Positions 9,615 through 19,493 of a DNA stretch of 64,000 bases are shown in pieces (the stretch's first letter is position 1; each line of letters starts with the position of its first letter). The stretch covers positions 124,001 through 188,000 of the forward strand of contig NZ_JABRWJ010000005.1 in assembly GCF_013266755.1 (NCBI RefSeq), written 5' to 3'. Below the pieces are notes generated by a model. That model was not told the DNA's origin, did not search any database, and was given only the letters and a program-made list of their open reading frames with translations. The translations under genes and the position numbers were made by a program. The DNA is from Pseudaquabacterium terrae. Its GTDB lineage: Bacteria; Pseudomonadota; Gammaproteobacteria; Burkholderiales; Burkholderiaceae_C.

Positions 9615-11042
9615 TCAGAAGTTCAGCGTGCGCTTGTCGACGGCCAGCGCGGCTTCCTTGGTCGCTTCGCTCAAGCTCGGATGGGCGTGGCAGATGCGTG
9701 CGATGTCTTCGGCCGAGGCCTTGAACTCCATCGCGACGACGGCTTCCGAAATCAGCTCCGAGGCGAACGGTCCGACGATGTGCACGCCGAGGATCTCATC
9801 GCTCTTCGCGTCGGCGATGAACTTGACGAAGCCGGTCGTGTCGCCGAGCGCGCGGGCGCGGCCGTTGGCCATGAACGGGAAGCTGCCGGTCTTGTAGGCG
9901 CGGCCTTCGGCCTTCAGCTGCGCCTCGGTCTGGCCGACCCAGGCGATCTCCGGCGAGGTGTAGATGACCCACGGCACGGTGTTGAAGTTGACGTGGCCAT
10001 GCTGGCCGGCGATGCGCTCCGCCACCGCGACGCCCTCTTCCTCCGCCTTGTGCGCCAGCATCGGGCCGCGCACGACATCACCCACCGCCCAGACGTTGGG
10101 CAGGTTGGTCTTGCAATCGCCGTCGACGACGATCGCGCCGCGCTCGTCGAGCTTCAGGCCCACGCCTTCCGGGTTCAGCCCGATCGTGTTCGCGACGCGG
10201 CCGATCGAGACGATCAGGCGCTCGACCGCCAGCGACACGGCCTCGCCCTTGGCATTCGTGTAGGCGACCTTGACGCCGCCCTTGCCCGACTCGACGCCGG
10301 TGATCTTGACGCCGAACTCGAACTTCAGGCCCTGCTTGACGAAGGCCTTGTGCGCTTCCTTGGCGACCTGTTCATCGGCGGCGCCGAGGAAGGCCGGCAG
10401 CGCTTCGAGAATCGTCACCTCCGACCCGAGGCGGCGCCAGACCGAGCCCATCTCGAGGCCGATCACGCCGGAGCCGACGACGCCGAGCGTCTTCGGCACC
10501 GACGGGATGCGCAGAGCGCCGTCGTTCGACAGGATGCGCTCCTCGTCGAAAGCCGCGCCGGGCAGCGCACGCGGGTTCGACCCGGTGGCCACGATCACGT
10601 GCTTGCCCACCAGCGTCTCGTTCGCGGCGCCGGCGACAGCGATCTCATAGCCGCCCTCGCCCGCTTTCACGAACGAGCCGCGGCCATGGAAGAACGTGAC
10701 CTTGTTCTTCTTGAAGAGGTACAGGATGCCGTCGTTGTTCTGCTTGACGACGGTGTCCTTGCGCGCCGTCATCTTGGCGACGTCGATCGACAGGTTCGAC
10801 AAGCCGATGCCGTGGTCGGCGAAGTGCTTGCCCGCGTGCTCGAAGTGCTCGGACGACTGCAGCAGCGCCTTCGACGGGATGCAGCCGACGTTGGTGCAGG
10901 TGCCGCCGGGGGCCGGACCGCCCTTGTCGTTCTTCCACTCGTCGATGCAGGCGACGTTGAAGCCGAGCTGCGCGGCGCGGATCGCCGCGATGTAGCCGCC
11001 GGGGCCGCCGCCGATGACGACGACGTCGAATGATTTGCTCAT
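9615..11042 (-). CDS. lpdA: Dihydrolipoyl dehydrogenase (E3)
   Basis: E3 component that reoxidises dihydrolipoamide with NAD+ in the 2-oxoglutarate dehydrogenase complex. The 475-residue flavoprotein has the N-terminal FAD fold (VIGGGPGGY), the redox disulfide [13 protein letters not shown] (Cys49/Cys54), the NAD-binding [10 protein letters not shown] and the C-terminal catalytic HAHPSLSE. The ATG at 11042 places the FAD motif at residue 10. It sits 10 bp downstream of sucB, consistent with one sucA-sucB-lpdA operon. Confidence 0.95.
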   Translation of the reverse strand: MSKSFDVVVIGGGPGGYIAAIRAAQLGFNVACIDEWKNDKGGPAPGGTCTNVGCIPSKALLQSSEHFEHAGKHFADHGIGLSNLSIDVAKMTARKDTVVKQNNDGILYLFKKNKVTFFHGRGSFVKAGEGGYEIAVAGAANETLVGKHVIVATGSNPRALPGAAFDEERILSNDGALRIPSVPKTLGVVGSGVIGLEMGSVWRRLGSEVTILEALPAFLGAADEQVAKEAHKAFVKQGLKFEFGVKITGVESGKGGVKVAYTNAKGEAVSLAVERLIVSIGRVANTIGLNPEGVGLKLDERGAIVVDGDCKTNLPNVWAVGDVVRGPMLAHKAEEEGVAVAERIAGQHGHVNFNTVPWVIYTSPEIAWVGQTEAQLKAEGRAYKTGSFPFMANGRARALGDTTGFVKFIADAKSDEILGVHIVGPFASELISEAVVAMEFKASAEDIARICHAHPSLSEATKEAALAVDKRTLNF

Positions 11043-11052
11043 CGTGACGTCC

Positions 11053-12315
11053 TCAGATGTCGAACAGCAGGCGCGCCGGGTCTTCCAGCGCATCCTTCAT
11101 CGCCACCAGGCCGAGCACCGCTTCGCGGCCGTCGATGATGCGGTGGTCGTAGCTCATCGCCAGGTAGTTGATCGGGCGCACGACGACCTGGCCGTTCTCG
11201 ACCACCGCGCGGTCCTTGGTCGCATGCACGCCGAGGATCGCCGACTGCGGCGGGTTGATGATCGGCGTCGACAGCATCGAGCCGAAGGTGCCACCGTTGC
11301 TGATCGAGAAGGTGCCGCCGGTCAGCTCCTCGATGCCGAGCTTGCCGTCCTTGGCCTTCTGGCCGTACTCGGCGATCTTCTTCTCGATCTCGGCGAAGGT
11401 CATCTGGTCGGCATTGCGCAGGATCGGCACCACCAGGCCGCGCGGCGAGCCGACGGCGATGCCGATGTCGAAGTAACCGTGGTAGACGATGTCGGTGCCG
11501 TCGACCGACGCGTTGAGCACCGGGTACTTCTTCAGCGCCGCGACCGCCGCCTTGACGAAGAAGCTCATGAAGCCGAGCTTGACGCCGTGCTCCTTCTCGA
11601 ACTTCTCCTGGAACTTCTTGCGCATCTCCATCAACGGGGCCATGTTGACCTCGTTGAAGGTGGTCAGGATCGCGTTGGTGGCCTGCGACTGCAGCAGGCG
11701 CTCTGCCACGCGGGCACGCAGGCGCGACATCGGCACGCGCTGCTCGGGGCGGTCGCCCAGGTTCGGCGCGACCGGCGCGGCGACGGTCGGCAGCGGCCTC
11801 GCAGCGGCCGGCGCGGCGGCGGGCGGGGCCACCGGGGCGGCAGCAGGCTTCGCCGCAGCGGTACCCGTGGCGAGCGCGCCGAGCACGTCGCCCTTGGTGA
11901 CGCGGCCGTCCTTGCCGGTGCCGGCGACCGAGCCGGCGGCCAGGCTGTTATCGGCCATCAGCTTGGCGGCAGCCGGCATCGCGATGTCGGACTTGCTCGT
12001 GGAGGCCGGCGCCGCGGCGGGTGCCGCGGCCGCGGCGGCAGGCGCCGCCGCAGCGGGCTTGGCGCCGGCGGCGGCCTCGGTATCGATCTTCGCAATCAGC
12101 TGGTCGCTGACCACCGTGCCGCCGCTGGCCACGACGTGTTCGGCCAGCACGCCGGCGGCCGGCGCCGGCACTTCGAGCACGACCTTGTCGGTCTCGATCT
12201 CGATCACGATCTCGTCCATCGCCACGGCTTCGCCGGGCTGCTTCTTCCACTGCAGCAGGGTGGCTTCGGCCACCGATTCTGAGAGCTGCGGAACCTTGAC
12301 TTCGATGATTGCCAT
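11053..12315 (-). CDS. sucB: Dihydrolipoyllysine succinyltransferase, E2 of 2-oxoglutarate dehydrogenase
   Basis: E2 core of the 2-oxoglutarate dehydrogenase complex, transferring succinyl from lipoyl-lysine to CoA. The 420-residue protein has one lipoyl domain ([11 protein letters not shown], lipoylated Lys44), an Ala/Pro-rich linker, the peripheral-subunit-binding domain (about residues 115-150, [13 protein letters not shown]) and the C-terminal catalytic domain ending with [12 protein letters not shown], which contains the active-site His and Asp. It is flanked by sucA and lpdA on the same strand. Confidence 0.95.
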   Translation of the reverse strand: MAIIEVKVPQLSESVAEATLLQWKKQPGEAVAMDEIVIEIETDKVVLEVPAPAAGVLAEHVVASGGTVVSDQLIAKIDTEAAAGAKPAAAAPAAAAAAPAAAPASTSKSDIAMPAAAKLMADNSLAAGSVAGTGKDGRVTKGDVLGALATGTAAAKPAAAPVAPPAAAPAAARPLPTVAAPVAPNLGDRPEQRVPMSRLRARVAERLLQSQATNAILTTFNEVNMAPLMEMRKKFQEKFEKEHGVKLGFMSFFVKAAVAALKKYPVLNASVDGTDIVYHGYFDIGIAVGSPRGLVVPILRNADQMTFAEIEKKIAEYGQKAKDGKLGIEELTGGTFSISNGGTFGSMLSTPIINPPQSAILGVHATKDRAVVENGQVVVRPINYLAMSYDHRIIDGREAVLGLVAMKDALEDPARLLFDI

Positions 12316-12392
12316 GTCGGGTCTCTGCTTTGTTCGTTGCGCGCGCGAGCGCGCGTCGCGGCGCTCGAGCAGCCGCGACGCGATGCGAGGAG

Positions 12393-15251
12393 TTACTTGG
12401 TGAGGACGAAGCCCTTGAGCTTGCCGAAAGCCTGGTCGAGCAGCGCCTTCAACTGCTCCTGGTGCAGGTGGGCATAACCCACCGCCGGCGAGGCCGATGC
12501 CGGCCGGCCGGCATAACCCAGCTTCTGGCCGTCGGTCATGTTCTCGTGGATGTAGTGCTGCACGAAGAACCAGGCGCCCTGGTTCTGCGGCTCGTCCTGG
12601 CACCACACGACCTCGGTGCAGTTCGGGAAGCGCTTCATCTCGGCCGCGAAGGCCTTGTGCGGGAACGGGTAGAGCTGCTCGACGCGCATGATCGCGACGT
12701 CCCAGGCCTTCTTCTCGTCGCGCTTCCTGATCAGGTCGTAGGCGACCTTGCCCGAGCAGGCGATCACCCGCTTGACCTTGTCCGGTTCGACCTCGGTGCG
12801 GGTCGGGCCGATCACCGTCTTGAATTCGCCCTTCGTGAACTCCGACAGCGGCGAGGTCGCGTCCTTCGCGCGCAGCAGCGACTTCGGCGTCATGATCACC
12901 AGCGGCTTGCGGAACATGCGCACCATCTGGCGCCGCAGCACGTGGAAGATCTGGCTCGCCGAGGTCGGCTGCACGACCTGCATGTTGTTGTCGGCGGCCA
13001 GCTGCATGAAGCGCTCCAGGCGCGCCGAGCTGTGCTCCGGACCCTGGCCTTCGTAGCCGTGCGGCAGCATCAGCGTGATGCCGTTGGCGCGGCCCCACTT
13101 GACCTCGCCCGAGGCGATGAACTGGTCGATGACCACCTGCGCGCCGTTGACGAAGTCGCCGAACTGCGCTTCCCAGATCGTCAGCGTGTTCGGCTCGGCC
13201 GACGAGTAGCCGTATTCGAAGCCGAGCACCGCCTCTTCCGACAGGATCGAGTCGATGACGACGAACGGCGCCTGGTTGTCGGCGATGTTCTCCAGCGGCG
13301 TGTAGACGCCGGCATCCCACTTCTCGCGGTTCTGGTCGTGCAGCACCGCATGGCGGTGCGTGAACGTGCCGCGGCCGCAGTCTTCGCCCGACAGGCGCAC
13401 GCCGTAGCCGGAGGCGACCAGCGAGGCATACGCGAGGTGCTCGCCCATGCCCCAGTCGACGTTCAGCTCGCCGCGGCCCATCGCCGCGCGGTCGGCCAGC
13501 ACCTTCTCGACCAGCGGATGGACCTTGAAGTTCGCCGGCACCGTCGTGATGCGTTCGGCCAGGCGCTTGACCTCGGCCAGCGGCAGCGCGGTGTCGGCCG
13601 CATCGGTCCACTTCTTGCCGAGGAAGGGGGCCCAGTCGACCGCGTACTTGCTCTTGAAGTTCGTGAGCACCGGGTCGACGGTGTGCTTGCCGGCGTCGAA
13701 CGCGGCGCGCAGGTCCTTGACCATCTGGTCCGGGCCCTCGGGCGGCAGCACGCCCTGCGCCACCAGCTTTTCGCCGTAGTGCCGGCGCGTGCCCGGGTGT
13801 TTGCCGATGACCTTGTACATCAGCGGCTGCGTCAGGCTCGGTGTGTCCTGCTCGTTGTGGCCAAGCTTGCGGAAGCAGATGATGTCGAGGACGACGTCCT
13901 TCTTGAACTGCTGCCGGTAGTCGAGCGCCCACTGCGTGCACAGGACCACGGCTTCGGGATCGTCGCCGTTCACGTGCAGCACCGGCGCTTCGATCATCTT
14001 GACGACGTCGGTGCAGTACAGCGTCGAGCGCGCATCGCGCGGGTCGCTGGTGGTGAAGCCGATCTGGTTGTTGATCACCAGGTGCACCGTGCCGCCGGTG
14101 AAGTAGCCGCGCGTCTGCGCCAGCGCCAGCGTTTCCATCACGACGCCCTGGCCGGCGAAGGCCGCGTCGCCGTGCACCAGCACCGGCAGCACCTGGTCGC
14201 CTTGCGCGTCGCCGCGACGGTCCATGCGCGCCTTCACCGAGCCCTCGACGACCGGGTTGACGATCTCCAGGTGCGACGGGTTGAACGCCAGGCTGATGTG
14301 CACCGGGCCGCCGGCGGTCGAGATGTCGCTCGAGAAGCCCTGGTGGTACTTGACGTCGCCGGCAGGCAGGTGCTCGGGCGCGGTGTGCTCGAACTCGGCG
14401 AACAGGTCCTTCGGCATCTTGCCGAGCGTGTTCACCAGCACGTTCAGGCGGCCGCGGTGGGCCATGCCGATGACGATCTCCTGCACGCCCTTGGCGCCAG
14501 CGCGCTGCACGACCTCGTCCATCGAGGCGATGAAGCTCTCGCCGCCCTCGAGCGAGAAGCGCTTCTGGCCGACGTACTTCGTGTGCAGGAAGCGCTCGAG
14601 GCCCTCGGCGGCGGTCAGGCGATCGAGGATGTGCTTCTTCTCGTCCGCGCTGAAGTTCGGCTTGCTGCGCACGGACTCGACGCGCTCCTGCCACCAGCGC
14701 TTCTCGGTCGGATCGGTCACATGCATGAACTCCGGACCGATCGTGCCGCAGTACGTTTCCCGCAAGGCCTGCACGATCTCGCGCAGGGTCATGTTCTCGG
14801 CCTTGGAGAAGTAGGTGTTCGCCGCGCTGAAAGTGATGTCCATGTCACTTTCGGTCAGGTCGTAGAACGCCGGCTCCAGCTCGGGGATCTTCGGACGCTC
14901 GGTGCGCTTGAGCGGATCGAGGTCGGCCCAGCGCGAGCCGAGGAAGCGGTAGGCGGCGATCAGCGACTGGACATGGACCTGCTTGCGCGCGACCGCCAGG
15001 TCGGCGGAGCTGGTCTTGAGCGCAAAGGCGTTGGCCTTGGCCCGCTGGGCGAAGGATTCGACGACCGGTGCATGGGCGACGTCGCGGCTGTCGGTGCCGT
15101 CGGTCGCGGGCACGTTCTGCAGGTTGTCGAAGTAGGCGCGCCAGTTGTCCGGCACGCTGCCCGGGTTGTCGAGGTAGGCCTCGTAGAGTTCCTCGACATA
15201 CGGGGCATTGCCCCCGAACAGGTACGAGTTGGACCTGTGCTGCTGCATCAT
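12393..15251 (-). CDS. sucA: 2-oxoglutarate dehydrogenase E1
   Basis: Thiamine-diphosphate-dependent E1 that decarboxylates 2-oxoglutarate in the TCA cycle. At 952 residues it has normal family length, starting [20 protein letters not shown] with the E2-binding N-terminus. The central TPP site is visible ([23 protein letters not shown]), and the transketolase-like C-terminal part contains [19 protein letters not shown] ribosome-binding AAAGGTGAG precedes the start; the first or second Met may be used. It is the first gene of sucA-sucB-lpdA-zapE. Confidence 0.96.
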   Translation of the reverse strand: MMQQHRSNSYLFGGNAPYVEELYEAYLDNPGSVPDNWRAYFDNLQNVPATDGTDSRDVAHAPVVESFAQRAKANAFALKTSSADLAVARKQVHVQSLIAAYRFLGSRWADLDPLKRTERPKIPELEPAFYDLTESDMDITFSAANTYFSKAENMTLREIVQALRETYCGTIGPEFMHVTDPTEKRWWQERVESVRSKPNFSADEKKHILDRLTAAEGLERFLHTKYVGQKRFSLEGGESFIASMDEVVQRAGAKGVQEIVIGMAHRGRLNVLVNTLGKMPKDLFAEFEHTAPEHLPAGDVKYHQGFSSDISTAGGPVHISLAFNPSHLEIVNPVVEGSVKARMDRRGDAQGDQVLPVLVHGDAAFAGQGVVMETLALAQTRGYFTGGTVHLVINNQIGFTTSDPRDARSTLYCTDVVKMIEAPVLHVNGDDPEAVVLCTQWALDYRQQFKKDVVLDIICFRKLGHNEQDTPSLTQPLMYKVIGKHPGTRRHYGEKLVAQGVLPPEGPDQMVKDLRAAFDAGKHTVDPVLTNFKSKYAVDWAPFLGKKWTDAADTALPLAEVKRLAERITTVPANFKVHPLVEKVLADRAAMGRGELNVDWGMGEHLAYASLVASGYGVRLSGEDCGRGTFTHRHAVLHDQNREKWDAGVYTPLENIADNQAPFVVIDSILSEEAVLGFEYGYSSAEPNTLTIWEAQFGDFVNGAQVVIDQFIASGEVKWGRANGITLMLPHGYEGQGPEHSSARLERFMQLAADNNMQVVQPTSASQIFHVLRRQMVRMFRKPLVIMTPKSLLRAKDATSPLSEFTKGEFKTVIGPTRTEVEPDKVKRVIACSGKVAYDLIRKRDEKKAWDVAIMRVEQLYPFPHKAFAAEMKRFPNCTEVVWCQDEPQNQGAWFFVQHYIHENMTDGQKLGYAGRPASASPAVGYAHLHQEQLKALLDQAFGKLKGFVLTK

Positions 15252-15583
15252 CGCTCGCTCACCTTTGGCCCCGGTTTCCGGGACTCACGATGGGTTGAAA
15301 ACCTTCCGCGTTCCCGGCTCGACCGGTTGGCGGATTGCGACCCGCCTTGACTGGCACATACCAGCAAGGGGACGGGAAGGACCTGAAGTCTCGGGCGCGA
15401 CTGTACCACCGGTGTAACCAATGCCCGTGCGTAGTCCCACTCATGCCGCCGTGGCCGCCAAGCGACACCACGTGACACCTGCGCGACACATCGGCGACAG
15501 CGCGCCCACGGGCTTCTCCGGTGACGCCATGTCTAGACGAGCGACTAGCATTCCTGCTTTCCGTCTCCACAGGAGCTGTTTCG
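15252..15583. promoter_or_regulatory. Divergent intergenic region between sucA and a binding-protein gene
   Basis: These 332 bp must hold promoters for both divergent genes. An imperfect inverted repeat, CCTTGACTGG-CACATA-CCAGCAAGG, lies at 15345-15369 and could be an operator or a transcript hairpin. An AGGAG at 15571 serves the plus-strand gene. I see no tRNA, protein-coding frame or clear terminator. Confidence 0.4.
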
Positions 15584-17161
15584 ATGAATCCCAAGGTCAT
15601 GCTGGCCACAGCCGCCGTGCTGGGTAGCCTTGCCCTGACGCCGGTACAGGCGACAACGCTGCGCTGGGCAGCGCAGAACGACATCCTCACGCTCGATCCG
15701 CACTCGCAGAACCACGCGACGACGAACGCGATCCTGATGCACTCCTACGAGGGCCTGACCCGCTACTCGGCCAAGTACGAGGTCGAGCCGGGGTTGGCGA
15801 CGAAGTGGACCTACATCTCGCCGACGCAGGTGCGCTTCGAGCTGCGCAAGGGCGTGAAATTCCACGACGGCTCGCCGTTCACCGCCGACGACGTCGTTTT
15901 CACCTTCGGCCGCATCAAGCAGCCGCAGGGCACGATGCAGATCTACGTGACCGGCATCAACGAGGTCAAGAAGATCGATGACTACACCGTCGACCTGATC
16001 CTCGCCGCGCCGAATCCGATCCTGCTGCGCAACATCATCGACTTCCGGATGATGAGCAAGATCTGGGCGGAGAAGAACCGCACGACCAACGTGCAGGACT
16101 ACAAGGCCAAGGAAGAGAACTTCGCGTCGCGCAACGTCAACGGCACCGGTCCCTACCAGATCCTCGGCTGGTCGCCGGATCAGCGCGTGACGATGAAGGT
16201 CAACCCGAACTGGTGGGACAAGGCCAACCTGGGCAACGTCACCGAAGTCGTCTTCACGCCGATCAAGTCGGACTCGACCCGCGTCGCCGCGCTGATGGCC
16301 GGCGACGTCGACATGCTGACCGACCTGCCGACGCAGGACGTCGCCAAGCTGCGCCAGGACTCGAAGCTGAAGATCGTCGACGGCCCCGAGGTGCGCACGA
16401 TCTTCATCGCGCTCGATCAGGGCAGCGACGAGCTGAAGTACGCCAGCGTCAAGGGCAAGAACCCGTTCAAGGACAAGCGCGTGCGCGAGGCGCTGTCGAT
16501 TGCCATCGACCGCGAGGCGATCAAGCGCAACATCATGCGCGGGCTGTCGATCCCGGCCGGCGTGATGGTGGCACCGGGCGTCAACGGCAATACGCCGGAC
16601 ATCGACGTCGCGCCGAAGCCCGATGCGGAACGTGCGAAGAAGCTGCTCGCCGAAGCCGGCTACCCCGACGGCTTCGAGTTCCAGCTGAACTGTCCGAACA
16701 ACCGCTACGTCAATGACGAGGAAATCTGCCAGGCCCTGATGTCGATGTGGGCCCGCATCGGGATCAAGAACAAGCTGATCGCCGAGCCGATGGCGCAGCA
16801 CAGCCTGAAGTTCCAGAACTTCGACGCGTCGGCCTACATGCTGGGCTGGGGCGTCGCCACCTACGACGCGCAGTACATGCTGCAGTCGCTGGTGCGCACG
16901 AAGACGAGTGGCGCCGACGGCAACTTCAACTTCAACAAGATCAGCGACGCCAAGATCGACCAGCTGGTCGATGCGATGAAGACCGAGACCGACCTGCCCA
17001 AGCGCAACGCGATGATCAAGGAAGCGCTGCTGCGCACCCGCGACGAGCACCTGCTGCTGCAACTGCACCACCAGATGCGGCCGTGGGCGATGAAGGCCGG
17101 CGTGTCGACCGTGCACCGTTCGGATGACCGGCCGGAGGCGCGCTTCACGTCGGTGAAGTGA
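15584..17161 (+). CDS. ABC transporter substrate-binding protein, family 5 (DppA/OppA-like)
   Basis: Periplasmic solute-binding protein of the peptide/nickel type (SBP_bac_5), 525 residues. It begins with a signal peptide (MNPKVMLATAAVLGSLALTP, cleavage near VQA-TT) followed by TLRWAAQNDILTLDPHSQN and the family signature YEGLTRYSAKYEVEPGLA. The ATG at 15584 follows an AGGAGC ribosome-binding site. No permease or ATPase gene adjoins it and a terminator follows at once, so it is an orphan receptor. The ligand cannot be told from sequence: di/oligopeptides are likely, other small molecules possible. Confidence 0.88.
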   Translation: MNPKVMLATAAVLGSLALTPVQATTLRWAAQNDILTLDPHSQNHATTNAILMHSYEGLTRYSAKYEVEPGLATKWTYISPTQVRFELRKGVKFHDGSPFTADDVVFTFGRIKQPQGTMQIYVTGINEVKKIDDYTVDLILAAPNPILLRNIIDFRMMSKIWAEKNRTTNVQDYKAKEENFASRNVNGTGPYQILGWSPDQRVTMKVNPNWWDKANLGNVTEVVFTPIKSDSTRVAALMAGDVDMLTDLPTQDVAKLRQDSKLKIVDGPEVRTIFIALDQGSDELKYASVKGKNPFKDKRVREALSIAIDREAIKRNIMRGLSIPAGVMVAPGVNGNTPDIDVAPKPDAERAKKLLAEAGYPDGFEFQLNCPNNRYVNDEEICQALMSMWARIGIKNKLIAEPMAQHSLKFQNFDASAYMLGWGVATYDAQYMLQSLVRTKTSGADGNFNFNKISDAKIDQLVDAMKTETDLPKRNAMIKEALLRTRDEHLLLQLHHQMRPWAMKAGVSTVHRSDDRPEARFTSVK

Positions 17162-17185
17162 ACGCCTGAGCTGTGCCGCAGTACG

Positions 17186-17212
17186 AAGGGGCCCCGCGGG
17201 GCCCCTTTTTCT
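17186..17212 (+). terminator. Rho-independent terminator of the binding-protein gene
   Basis: A near-perfect GC hairpin (AAGGGGCCCC-GCG-GGGCCCCTTTTT) lies 24 bp after the stop and is followed by five T. Confidence 0.9.
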
Positions 17213-17231
17213 TGCCGGACGCCGCAGCCTT

Positions 17232-18479
17232 TCAGTCCGTCAGGCTGCTGCGCACCGTGCGCCCGCCCTGCATCACCAGTCGGATGCCCTCGTCGGGCCG
17301 CGTCAGCATCGACAGCTCTTTCGTCGGATCGCCGTCGACGATCAGGAGGTCGGCCCAGGCGCCGGCGCGCAGCTCGCCGATGCGGCCTTCCTGGCGCAGC
17401 AGGCGGGCGGCGACGATCGTCGCGCTCTGCAGCGCCTCCACGGCGTCCATCGCCTGCAGCCGCAGGTCGAACTCGCCGTTCTGGCGCGCATGCATGTGGC
17501 CCAGCAGGTCGGTGCCGAAGACGACCGGCACGCCTTCGGCACGCGCGAAACGCACCGCGTCGATGCCGCGCGACTTCACGCGCTCGAGCTTCTCCAGCAT
17601 CGCCGGCGACCAGCCGAGGCGCTCGCCCTCGTCGGCCAGCGCGGCATAGGTCGACAGCGTCGGCACGAGGAATGCGCCGTGTTCCTTCATCACCCGCGCG
17701 GTCGCTTCGTCGATCAGGTTGCCGTGTTCGATCGAGCGCACGCCGGCCTGCACCGCCCGCGTCACCGCGCGCGGCGAGTAGGCATGGGCCATCGCGTAGA
17801 GGTTGGCCGCCTCGGCTTCCTCGCAGGCCGCGCGCAATTCGTCGAGCGAGAACTGCGTGCCTTCGAGCGGATCGGTGGGGCTCGAGATGCCGCCGCCGGC
17901 CATGATCTTGATCTGGTTCGCGCCATTGCGGACCTGCTCGCGCACCGCGCGCCGGACTTCGCCGACGCCATCGGCAATCGCACCGATGAGCCCGATGCCC
18001 GCGCAAGAGCAGAACATCTCGCGGCTGCGCACGCCCTTGGGCCGCATGTCGGCATGGCCACCTGTCTGCGAGATCGGGAAGCCGGCAATCGATAGCCGCG
18101 GGCCCTCGAACAACCCGCGCTGCACCGCTTCCTGCAGCCCGTAATCGGCGCCGGCCGCATCGCGCACCGACGTGAAGCCGCGGTGCAGCATCTCGCGCAT
18201 GATGCGCGTGCTCTCGGCGACCAGCAGCGAGGGCACCTGCTGCGTCAGCCCGATCAGATCGTGCGACGAGGCGACGACGTGCACGTGCGCATCGATCAGC
18301 CCCGGCAGCACGACGCGGCCGCCGGCATCGATGACCCGCGCGTCGTCGACCTGGATCGGCTCGGCGCTGACCGCCGCGATGGCATCGTCCTCGATGACGA
18401 TGCGCGAGGGCGGCCCGATGACGCCCTTCGCGGCGTCGAAGGGCCGGGCGTTGACGATGACCTGGCGGAGCGTTCGCAT
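17232..18479 (-). CDS. Amidohydrolase, imidazolonepropionase-like subfamily
   Basis: Metal-dependent hydrolase with a TIM-barrel, 415 residues. Metal ligands are visible in order: DAHVH (His65, His67), the Lys in NQIKIMAGGG, the His in MAHAYSP, the His in SIEHGNLID and the Asp in FGTDLLG. This pattern fits the imidazolonepropionase-like group that includes Xaa-Pro and Xaa-Arg dipeptidases and organophosphate hydrolases, so cyclic amides or dipeptides are plausible substrates. It starts 20 bp after the nitronate monooxygenase stop and is probably the last gene of that operon. The exact reaction is unknown. Confidence 0.85.
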   Translation of the reverse strand: MRTLRQVIVNARPFDAAKGVIGPPSRIVIEDDAIAAVSAEPIQVDDARVIDAGGRVVLPGLIDAHVHVVASSHDLIGLTQQVPSLLVAESTRIMREMLHRGFTSVRDAAGADYGLQEAVQRGLFEGPRLSIAGFPISQTGGHADMRPKGVRSREMFCSCAGIGLIGAIADGVGEVRRAVREQVRNGANQIKIMAGGGISSPTDPLEGTQFSLDELRAACEEAEAANLYAMAHAYSPRAVTRAVQAGVRSIEHGNLIDEATARVMKEHGAFLVPTLSTYAALADEGERLGWSPAMLEKLERVKSRGIDAVRFARAEGVPVVFGTDLLGHMHARQNGEFDLRLQAMDAVEALQSATIVAARLLRQEGRIGELRAGAWADLLIVDGDPTKELSMLTRPDEGIRLVMQGGRTVRSSLTD

Positions 18480-18499
18480 CCGCCGATTGTCAGCCGAAG

Positions 18500-19456
18500 T
18501 CAGCCGATCGCCAGCCGGCGCCGCGCTTCGTCGTACTCGCGCTTCAGCCGCGCGATCAGCTCGCGCGCCGGCAGCACGGCCCCGACCGCGCCGATGCCCT
18601 GGCCGCAACCCCAGATGTCCTTCCAGGCCTTCTTCGCCTCGCCGCCGCCGAAGCTCATCTTGCTCGGGTCGCTCTCGGGCAGGTTGTCGGGGTCGAGACC
18701 GGCGTTGACGATCGAGCCGCGCAGGTAGTTGCCGTGCACGCCGGTGAACAGGCTGCTGTAGACGATGTCGTCGCTGGTCGACTCGACGATCATCTGCTTG
18801 TAGCCTTCTGTCGCGCGCGCTTCCTCGGTGGCAATGAAGGCCGAGCCGATGTACGCGAAGTCCGCGCCCATCGCCTGCGCCGCGAGCACCGCGCCGCCGC
18901 TGGCGATGCTGCCCGACAAAGCGAGCGGCCCGTCGAACCACTGGCGGATCTCCTGCACCAGCGCGAACGGGCTGCGCGTGCCGGCATGGCCGCCGGCACC
19001 GGCGGCCACCGCGATCAGGCCGTCGGCGCCCTTCTCGATCGCCTTCTTCGCGAACTTGTTGTTGATGATGTCGTGCAGCACGACACCGCCCCAGCCGTGC
19101 ACCGCATCATTGATGTCGGTGCGCGCGCCGAGGCTGGTGATCACGATCGGCACCTTGTAGCGGGCGCAGACCTCCATGTCGTGCTCGAGCCGCTCGTTGG
19201 TCTTGTGCACGATCTGGTTGATCGCGAACGGCGCGGACTTCTGCTCCGGATGGTCGCGATCCCAGGCGGCCAGCGTCTCGGTGATCTCGGCCAGCCATTC
19301 ATCGACCAGCGACGCCGGCCGCGCATTCAGTGCCGGCATCGAGCCGACGACGCCGGCCTTGCACTGCTCGATCACGAGCTTGGGGTTGCTGACGATGAAC
19401 AGCGGCGAGCCGATGATCGGCAGCGGCAGGTTGGCAAGGACGGGTGGCAGCGGCAC
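18500..19456 (-). CDS. Nitronate monooxygenase family flavoprotein
   Basis: FMN-dependent NMO/2-nitropropane dioxygenase family protein, 318 residues. Key segments are LPLPIIGSPLFIVSNP at the N-terminus, the central AVAAGAGGHAGT with the flavin-region His, and the phosphate-binding ALSGSIASGGAVLAAQAMGA. The GTG at 19456 has a GGAG at the right distance and starts just before the barrel. An upstream ATG adds 26 residues with no family resemblance. Known members oxidise alkyl nitronates or propionate-3-nitronate, though many annotated members have unproven substrates. It lies between an acyl-CoA dehydrogenase and an amidohydrolase gene, suggesting a catabolic role. Confidence 0.85.
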   Translation of the reverse strand: MPLPPVLANLPLPIIGSPLFIVSNPKLVIEQCKAGVVGSMPALNARPASLVDEWLAEITETLAAWDRDHPEQKSAPFAINQIVHKTNERLEHDMEVCARYKVPIVITSLGARTDINDAVHGWGGVVLHDIINNKFAKKAIEKGADGLIAVAAGAGGHAGTRSPFALVQEIRQWFDGPLALSGSIASGGAVLAAQAMGADFAYIGSAFIATEEARATEGYKQMIVESTSDDIVYSSLFTGVHGNYLRGSIVNAGLDPDNLPESDPSKMSFGGGEAKKAWKDIWGCGQGIGAVGAVLPARELIARLKREYDEARRRLAIG

Positions 19457-19493
19457 GGCTCGACTCCGGAGTGTGGTCGTGATGGTGGTGCAA

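Noticed and set aside
12309-15350. 1013-residue plus-strand reading frame opposite sucA
   Set aside because: It is the antisense shadow of sucA and sucB in a high-GC genome; composition is His/Arg/Leu-rich and matches no family, while the minus strand encodes obvious enzymes.
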